A DNA stretch of 37,531 bases, from NCBI GenBank assembly GCA_021399405.1, contig JAAFKL010000319.1:1-37531 (forward strand), given 5' to 3'. The notes beneath the pieces were generated by a model. That model was not told where the DNA came from and did not search any database. It worked only from the letters and a program-made list of their open reading frames with translations. Source of the stretch: Candidatus Heimdallarchaeota archaeon. GTDB lineage: Archaea > Asgardarchaeota > Heimdallarchaeia > Heimdallarchaeales > Kariarchaeaceae. The position numbers and the translations under genes are program-made. How positions within the stretch are numbered: position 1 is the stretch's first letter; each line of letters opens with the position of its first letter. This document shows, piece after piece, positions 32,821 through 37,531 of the stretch.

Positions 32821-33678
32821 TTAATCATTGAAATCAATAAGCTTCCACTTGTCACCTAATTGATTTGATTTAATTTGTTGTGTTAGTTCCTGCAATGTTA
32901 GGGATTTAAAGGTATTAATCAGCAATCCTCTTTTTCTCACATCCAAGTGACCTAATCGTAATGACACTATTTCTTTCTCATTAAAATTTGAAATATCGTA
33001 TAAATCCAGTATTAATTCCTTCTCTAGACTTGGTTTTGATGAAGTGGGACTCCTTTCAATAAGATATACTTTCCTTTTTATTGGTGAATAAATTAAAAAG
33101 ATAAATAGAATTACAATTAGGGGATTAAAAATCAAGTAAAAATTAAACCAATTAATTCCATTATTAGGTACTCCATGACCAACATCAAACCTGATTTTCA
33201 TATTTGAATGACCCAACCCACAATAAACTTGGCAATACGCTGAGATAGAAATATCAGTATCAGGAAGGGTGAAATCATAGAAATAGGGAATTGTTGAATC
33301 TATGTTCTCGGTTGATTCTAGAATTGATATATGAATGTCCAACTCATTTATCAAAAAACCATGCTGAACATCGAGAGAGTAAACCTGGAAAAACACTTTA
33401 CTCCCTTTCTCTAATTTTCCCATGTAGTCTAGATAGGTTGATTGGCTATAGGCAAATGAAAGTGAATTTCCTTCTAGCATTAAATCTTCAATTCTATTAA
33501 GATCAATAACTTTGATCGACCATTGAGATAACTCTATTCGGAAATAATATGGTCGATCCACACCTCCTACAGGATTAAGGATTTCATCACTGTTGGTATT
33601 AACCTGATATAACAATCCTGTAGTGACCAAAATTATAACTACCAAAATTATAATGAAATAATTACGAGTACTATTCAT
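32821..33678 (-). CDS. CuA-containing cytochrome c oxidase subunit II-like protein with C-terminal extension
   Basis: A 285-residue membrane protein. Residues 6-25 form a membrane helix or signal anchor, then a cupredoxin domain (about 45-170) carries a full CuA ligand set: His106 in DVQHGF, Cys149, Cys153, His157 and Met160 in CQVYCGLGHSNM (C-x3-C-x3-H-x2-M). The conserved acidic residue between the cysteines is Val/Tyr here. Unlike typical subunit II, a second membrane helix follows (about 177-198), then an 80-residue cytoplasmic region ending KLIDFND. Only one helix precedes the CuA domain, whereas mitochondrial-type subunit II has two. ATG 33678 has AGGT 6 nt upstream; an upstream GTG-type start would overlap the DUF411 gene. 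No subunit I lies in the window, so it could be an oxidase part or an electron-transfer or copper-carrier protein. Confidence 0.85.
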   Translation of the reverse strand: MNSTRNYFIIILVVIILVTTGLLYQVNTNSDEILNPVGGVDRPYYFRIELSQWSIKVIDLNRIEDLMLEGNSLSFAYSQSTYLDYMGKLEKGSKVFFQVYSLDVQHGFLINELDIHISILESTENIDSTIPYFYDFTLPDTDISISAYCQVYCGLGHSNMKIRFDVGHGVPNNGINWFNFYLIFNPLIVILFIFLIYSPIKRKVYLIERSPTSSKPSLEKELILDLYDISNFNEKEIVSLRLGHLDVRKRGLLINTFKSLTLQELTQQIKSNQLGDKWKLIDFND

Positions 33679-33686
33679 AATTATAC

Positions 33687-34343
33687 CTATATGGTTTGAA
33701 ATATCCCGACTACTAGCCCATTTGAAATTGAAGAAATTACCCAATCTTCATTTTTTTCTCCACTCATACCAGGGGAACCTGAAGGCATATTTGGAAGTGA
33801 AATTCCGTCAATATTGGGTCCTTGGGATAACATATCAAACACTACTGAGAGTGGAATATGTCCCTCTATGAAATAATCTCCAATAATTGCAGTGTGACAG
33901 CTCCTTTGATTCTCAGGAATCATATTTTCGTCCTTAATTTCTTGATAATCTTCAGTACGTTTTTGGAAAGTGTCAAACCCATTATCATTCAAATATGCCA
34001 CGTATTCATGGCAACATCCACATGTTGGAGAGCTATAAAGCACTACAGATATTTTTTCCCCGTTTGGTTGAGTAAATGTGTTTAACGGTAGATCTTCATT
34101 ATTTATGAAATCGTTGTTGGGTGAATTAGAACCAGGAGAAAATAATCCCGTAAGTAGAAGAATTGCTATTAACCCAGTTGCGATAGTTCCCCATTTTAAC
34201 AATCGAAAATTCGAACTCACAGAATTTTCTGTCTTATTGTTTTTTCTCAAATAATCAGATTTCTTTTTCTGAGCATAGTTTTCAATTTTTTCACTTTCTT
34301 TATTCGGCTTTTTTTGCTTAATTGAACGACTAGATTTACCCAT
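33687..34343 (-). CDS. DUF411 metal-binding (CGCC) membrane protein
   Basis: A 218-residue protein of the DUF411 family, which is often encoded with copper resistance or copper enzyme genes. A lysine-rich N-terminus (1-48), one membrane helix (about 50-69), a short linker, then the DUF411 domain (about 95-218), which resembles a thioredoxin-like fold: SSPTCGCCHEY with Cys108, Cys110 and Cys111, SCH (Cys149/His150), EGHIP (His162) and NMPSGSPGM (Met186, Met193), all potential Cu ligands. Its stop is 8 nt from the CuA gene, so the two are likely co-transcribed. The start is ATG 34343; a palindromic TATA region (34363-34378) lies 20-35 nt upstream, so the message is probably leaderless. A copper chaperone to the CuA protein is a natural inference. 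Confidence 0.86.
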   Translation of the reverse strand: MGKSSRSIKQKKPNKESEKIENYAQKKKSDYLRKNNKTENSVSSNFRLLKWGTIATGLIAILLLTGLFSPGSNSPNNDFINNEDLPLNTFTQPNGEKISVVLYSSPTCGCCHEYVAYLNDNGFDTFQKRTEDYQEIKDENMIPENQRSCHTAIIGDYFIEGHIPLSVVFDMLSQGPNIDGISLPNMPSGSPGMSGEKNEDWVISSISNGLVVGIFQTI

Positions 34344-34362
34344 ATGTGATTTTTGTTAAAAT

Positions 34363-34378
34363 TACTTTATTTAAAGTA
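34363..34378 (-). promoter_or_regulatory. Palindromic TATA region of the DUF411 gene
   Basis: TACTTTA, TT, TAAAGTA is a 16-bp perfect inverted repeat. On the minus strand it contains a TTTAAATA-type TATA box 20-35 nt before the ATG at 34343. A repressor bound here would block TBP access. Confidence 0.5.
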
Positions 34379-34421
34379 GTGTTTTTTAGCATTGATGTTT
34401 TTTCAATAATATCTCATATAA

Positions 34422-34443
34422 TGACATATCAATTTATGACATA
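34422..34443 (-). promoter_or_regulatory. Paired TGACATA direct repeats upstream of DUF411
   Basis: TGACATA occurs at 34422-34428 and 34437-34443, starting 15 bp apart, 79-100 nt upstream of the DUF411 start. The same heptamer forms an inverted repeat at 37276-37294 in the divergent control region of the cluster. Confidence 0.45.
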
Positions 34444-34463
34444 TTTTGTTAATTTATGCATTT

Positions 34464-35087
34464 CTAAGTTTTAATTGCCTCAATGACTATTATTAGGTCC
34501 TTTACAATATCTGATCTGTTAATTATTTCCCAATCATTATCAAAATAATCATGAGTCGGTTTTCTATTAAAATTGACGCCAAACAATTTTGTGGTAAAAG
34601 GATTTAGAAATTTTACTAAAGTTTGTGCTTTGCGATTTGTAGGTTTCACATATTCAAAAATAAGTAATTTTGTACCCATTTCAACCCACTTATTTAATTC
34701 ATCTAAGATAAGTCTGGGATCTGGCATTGTACAAAATACAAAAGTAGCTACAATTAATGAAAATTTAGTGTTCGGCAATTTCCAAGGGAGATTTTGTTGC
34801 AAAGTTAGGGAGATGCTAGCATTAACTTGACTTTTTCTGATTCTATCTGCTGCATGTCGTAGCATATTCCCCTCATGATCTAATCCAATAATATAGTTTG
34901 AATTGTGATAGTAGGGAAGATTTTTTCCCGTTCCAACACCGATCTCCAATACTTGTTCATCCCGAATTTTTGATATCCATTTTTTTCTCATTGATTTGTA
35001 GTATAATAATTCTGATGGATAGTCAAAAACGTCATAGAAATACCCAAGTTTGGAATATAAACCTCCATTAGTTTTTCTTGTGTCCAT
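34464..35087 (-). CDS. Class I SAM-dependent methyltransferase (UbiE/PmtA-like)
   Basis: A 207-residue Rossmann-fold methyltransferase. Motif I VLEIGVGTGKN is at 46-56; the acidic end of beta-2 is in YIIGLDHEGNML; motif III/IV is SLIVATFVFCTMPDP, with LDELNKWVEMGTKLLIFEYVKP as motif V-VI. This pattern is common in phospholipid N-methyltransferase and quinone methyltransferase relatives, but the substrate cannot be fixed. A respiratory-quinone or membrane-lipid target would suit the CuA neighbour; this is only inference. AGGGATG upstream provides a possible ribosome-binding site. It lies between the HTH-membrane gene (33 nt away) and the DUF411 gene (120 nt), in the same direction. Confidence 0.87.
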   Translation of the reverse strand: MDTRKTNGGLYSKLGYFYDVFDYPSELLYYKSMRKKWISKIRDEQVLEIGVGTGKNLPYYHNSNYIIGLDHEGNMLRHAADRIRKSQVNASISLTLQQNLPWKLPNTKFSLIVATFVFCTMPDPRLILDELNKWVEMGTKLLIFEYVKPTNRKAQTLVKFLNPFTTKLFGVNFNRKPTHDYFDNDWEIINRSDIVKDLIIVIEAIKT

Positions 35088-35120
35088 ACTACATCATCCC
35101 TAAATTAGAGTATCTAAATT

Positions 35121-35990
35121 TTATGACATGAGAATTACAATTCCAAGTAGTAGATCTATTATTGATATTAAAATAGCTAAATCCAGGGATTTTTCGAAAG
35201 GCTGACTTCTTAAGTATGAAACTCCAACAGCTGTAGTTATAGTTCCAAAAATTAACGAAATCACAAATAACCACGGATAAATTGAAGCTGATGGTATAAC
35301 ATCGGATGTAAAAAGTAAGTACAATCCAATTGACATAACAGTTCCAGGTAACATGGACATCAATCTAATGGTAATAATGAATTGAATTCGATTGTAAATT
35401 GGAGGTGATTGCTTATATGTCTCAATAACATAGAGAGAAAGGACTACAAGGATAAATGCAGCTAAATCAAACTTAACTGCAAGCTCCCCTCCTGTTGCAT
35501 AAATAGCACTTCCTGCTAGGGCAACTCCTTGTGTTGCCATAATTGTGGATACAGCAACAATTATTGTAAGAATAATGTAATTTATTTTACCTAGCCAAAT
35601 TAATGACAAATTATCCTCTATCGTGTTTGTCATGCCATCAGTTGGGAGGATACTATTTATTTCTTGAGAAGAGGAATTGACTCCTAAATCTGATTTGATC
35701 TTTGGTTTGGTACTACTTATATCTACTAGATTCAAGTCTTCAACGATTTTTATACCTGATTCAGTAATGTAATACAAACCGTGTCCTCTTTTTTCAATTA
35801 AGGGTTCCAATATACTGAGATGATGATAAAGCGATCCAGGTTTTAATCCTGAAAATTCTATAAGGTCTTTATATTTTCTTGATTGTACATAAATGTATGA
35901 AAGGAGCTGTTTTCGTTTATCATTTTGTATTCTTGTGTATAATTCATAATTTTCTTTTACAAGCAATACATCCAATCTACTCACTGTCAA
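35121..35990 (-). CDS. Winged-helix DNA-binding protein with membrane domain
   Basis: A 289-residue protein combining a winged helix (about 25-85), whose recognition helix is in LKPGSLYHHLSILEPLI (51-65), with at least five membrane helices (about 132-160, 168-190, 207-232, 239-265, 268-288). The Lys/Arg-rich first helix and HHLSxLE pattern are those of ArsR/MarR-type archaeal regulators. Such one-component membrane-bound regulators sense a signal at the membrane and bind DNA on the cytoplasmic face. It lies 8 nt after the Met-rich gene and leads the methyltransferase, so a sensor role for the copper block is a good guess. TTG 35990 and GTG 35984 are both possible starts; GGTG upstream gives the GTG the better spacing. 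Confidence 0.8.
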   Translation of the reverse strand: MTVSRLDVLLVKENYELYTRIQNDKRKQLLSYIYVQSRKYKDLIEFSGLKPGSLYHHLSILEPLIEKRGHGLYYITESGIKIVEDLNLVDISSTKPKIKSDLGVNSSSQEINSILPTDGMTNTIEDNLSLIWLGKINYIILTIIVAVSTIMATQGVALAGSAIYATGGELAVKFDLAAFILVVLSLYVIETYKQSPPIYNRIQFIITIRLMSMLPGTVMSIGLYLLFTSDVIPSASIYPWLFVISLIFGTITTAVGVSYLRSQPFEKSLDLAILISIIDLLLGIVILMS

Positions 35991-35998
35991 ACACCATT

Positions 35999-37003
35999 TT
36001 ATTTCTTATTGGATTTTACAAATCGAGATGTTGCAAATAAAACACCTAGAGAGAGTAAACCTAGAATAATTCCTAAAGAAGTAGGAGTTTTAACGGTTTC
36101 CCAGAATTGTTCTAAACCTATATTATCAAGCATACTATCAACATCTCTAATATCCTCAGGATTAAATCCTATCTGAGGGTCATACAGTATCTCTGCACCT
36201 TGGTCAAATGATAGACTGAAAAGACTATTCTCCAGATTTGGAATGACATCTCGCGTCTCCCCGTCAACAATATATTGTTCATCCCAAGAGAAAAACATAG
36301 GTAAATTCTCATCATTATCCATCATCATGTTTGAATCAAAACCTTGCTCACCCATATGATCCTCATCTTCCATCATATCAGCCATTTGAATTGAATCCAT
36401 CTCATGCAATATTGCAATCTTTGTATTATTTTGCTGAAATGGGTAATTTATATCAAGTGACCATTTGAATGCAAATGGACTATCGCTATCAGAAAGTATA
36501 TCCACGGTGATGTTGATTACATTTGATTTTGATGTAATTGAGAAATTAGATATATCAGAATCTGATTGTAATTCAACTGGGTTCATTGTTGTTTGATCCA
36601 TGATAAATTCCGAAACTTGTATATCATCTTCAGAATATCCATTATCTGTTAAATCTTCAAATTCTACCAATTTAGTTAACGAAATGGTCATCATATTAGA
36701 ATACATCATCATATCAGAGGAAGACCCCATATGATCATTCATCATATCATTCATTTCTTCTGTTGGTTGAACAGATATTGTTAATTTTACACTATCAGTA
36801 ATTTGAATTTCTCCATCAATTCTCATGTGGTCGGAATAACCCTCAAAACCATTGTGGTCCATGTTCATCATGTTATCAGAAACTATGTTATCTGGTCCTG
36901 TACTATCTTCATCCCCATGAGCTGATACTGAAGAGACAGCTAGTAGGAATAGAAGCGAAACGGATAAGCTAATACTTATTATCGATTTCATTTTGATCAT
37001 CAT
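35999..37003 (-). CDS. Secreted Met-rich, C-terminally anchored protein (putative copper binder)
   Basis: A 334-residue protein with a signal peptide (about 5-28, ending SVSAHGDED) and a C-terminal membrane helix (about 308-326) with tail KSNKK. The exterior part contains 28 Met in all, many in clusters next to His, Asp and Asn, for example NMMNMDHN, MMNDHMGSSSDMMMYSNMM and MADMMEDEDHMGEQ. Methionine/His/Asp clusters of this type bind Cu(I) in known copper transport proteins, so a periplasm-like Cu buffer or collector is likely. The domain between the clusters looks beta-rich (repeated short strands such as KLTISVQPTEEM), otherwise unrecognised. ATG 37003 and ATG 37000 are alternatives. A TTAAATAA box near 37019-37026 on the minus strand suggests a leaderless message. 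Confidence 0.78.
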   Translation of the reverse strand: MMIKMKSIISISLSVSLLFLLAVSSVSAHGDEDSTGPDNIVSDNMMNMDHNGFEGYSDHMRIDGEIQITDSVKLTISVQPTEEMNDMMNDHMGSSSDMMMYSNMMTISLTKLVEFEDLTDNGYSEDDIQVSEFIMDQTTMNPVELQSDSDISNFSITSKSNVINITVDILSDSDSPFAFKWSLDINYPFQQNNTKIAILHEMDSIQMADMMEDEDHMGEQGFDSNMMMDNDENLPMFFSWDEQYIVDGETRDVIPNLENSLFSLSFDQGAEILYDPQIGFNPEDIRDVDSMLDNIGLEQFWETVKTPTSLGIILGLLSLGVLFATSRFVKSNKK

Positions 37004-37459
37004 GTTATTCTAATCCATTATTTAACTTAATTCTGCTCAAATACTAGTTGAGCTTTTGTACAAATACTATTTGTACTGATTTCAAGCTCTTTGATGGCCA
37101 TTTTTTAATAAAATAGACAATCAACTTTCTAAATTTGAACTAAACAGAAGGTATCCTTTGTTTTTGCAAGTGAAGTATCGATACAACACCTGTTAATATT
37201 GCGAAACAAAGGTCCTCGCTGCTAAGATAGAAATAACTTTTTTATATAAAAATACTATTAAAAGTGTAGTATTAATATGTCAAAAAATGACATAACAAAT
37301 TTCGACATATTGATTGTCAAATCAATTCTTCTCTTTGTTTGTTTGACGGAATTTACTACTTATAATACCTCTTAACCATAATTCAAAAAAACTCAAATGA
37401 TACTTTAGTTATAGTTTTTTGTACTGAAAGGATAATTAGTAGATAACTGATGTGATATT
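37004..37459. promoter_or_regulatory. 456-nt divergent control region with multiple palindromes
   Basis: Contains promoters for the Met-rich gene (-) and the right-edge gene (+). Visible elements are GCTCAA, 7 nt, TTGAGC at 37035-37053; the perfect palindrome TTTGTACAAA at 37055-37064; ATTTGTACTGA at 37070-37079 with a TTTTGTACTGA near-copy around 37417; an AATACTA/TAGTATT inverted repeat near 37250-37275; and TATGTCA, 5 nt, TGACATA at 37276-37294. No reading frame or RNA gene was recognised in it. Confidence 0.6.
37276..37294. promoter_or_regulatory. TATGTCA-N5-TGACATA inverted repeat
   Basis: Perfect 7-bp inverted repeat separated by five A residues. The half-site equals the direct repeats at 34422-34428 and 34437-34443 before DUF411, making it the best candidate operator for a shared regulator. 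Confidence 0.55.
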
Positions 37460-37531
37460 ATGATGTATGGATTTCAGAACATGTATGACTATTATATTTT
37501 AGGTATCTTGATTTTGATTGCAGTAGCAATC
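37460..37531 (+). CDS. Start of a small membrane protein, cut by the right edge
   Basis: ATG at 37460 (or 37463) opens 24 codons without a stop to the window end: MMYGF, then an aromatic/Met stretch with NMYDYY, then a hydrophobic helix GILILIAVAI. A short Met/Gly/aromatic opening followed at once by a membrane helix is typical of small SHOCT-type membrane proteins often found with copper or heavy-metal genes. It is divergent from the Met-rich gene. Identification beyond membrane protein is a guess. Confidence 0.55.
   Translation, partial: MMYGFQNMYDYYILGILILIAVAI

Overview
The window is AT-rich archaeal DNA, most likely from an Asgard archaeon of the Heimdallarchaeia type. The main evidence is a compact ESCRT island (Vps4, Vps25, Vps22, Vps28 and a Vps23/UEV protein, with a possible ESCRT-III start cut by the left edge). 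Supporting signs are BHB-type introns in tRNA genes, a seven-repeat WD40 protein, an archaeal/eukaryal-type prolyl-tRNA synthetase, TATA-like boxes close to start codons, and a CuA-bearing cytochrome oxidase subunit II-like protein, which fits the respiring Heimdallarchaeia better than other Asgards. I cannot place it more finely without a search.

Layout. 1-4316: ESCRT genes, with vps4-vps25 on + (stop/start overlap TAATG) facing vps23-vps28-vps22 on - (overlapping or 1 nt apart). 4597-4692: tRNA-Asn(GTT) with a 21-nt intron. 4764-9418 (-): a three-gene Fe3+-type ABC importer with binding protein, fused permease and ATPase. 9838-15715: four secreted proteins (amidotransferase-like fold, EEP phosphoesterase with FN3, zinc phospholipase C/S1-P1-like, beta-propeller), each with a signal peptide, Ser/Thr-rich stalk, C-terminal membrane anchor and basic tail. 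15936-18716: AlaX editing protein and two overlapping ribosome-associated-type GTPases. 18775-21346: tandem paralogous zinc-ribbon membrane proteins, a C39-like peptidase and two tiny membrane proteins. 21575-21762: an elongator tRNA-Met(CAT) gene interrupted at three places, including the anticodon stem and the T-loop. 21869-32773: DMT transporter, WD40 protein, a UvrC N-half-like protein with a degraded GIY-YIG site, PfkB kinase, M20 peptidase, TerB-like protein, ProRS, AidB-like flavoprotein and a two-domain AAA ATPase with a degenerate first domain.

32821-37531: a copper-flavoured block on -: Met-rich secreted protein, winged-helix membrane protein, methyltransferase, DUF411 CGCC protein and CuA protein, followed at the right edge by the start of a small membrane protein on +. 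The 456-nt divergent control region and the DUF411 upstream region share TGACATA-type and other palindromic motifs, suggesting a common metal-responsive control.

The best candidates for new biology are the multi-intron tRNA-Met and the copper/CuA block with its membrane-embedded regulator. The ESCRT island is of a known Asgard type but is an unusually complete ESCRT-I/II set. No CRISPR array, integrase, transposase or rRNA was seen.
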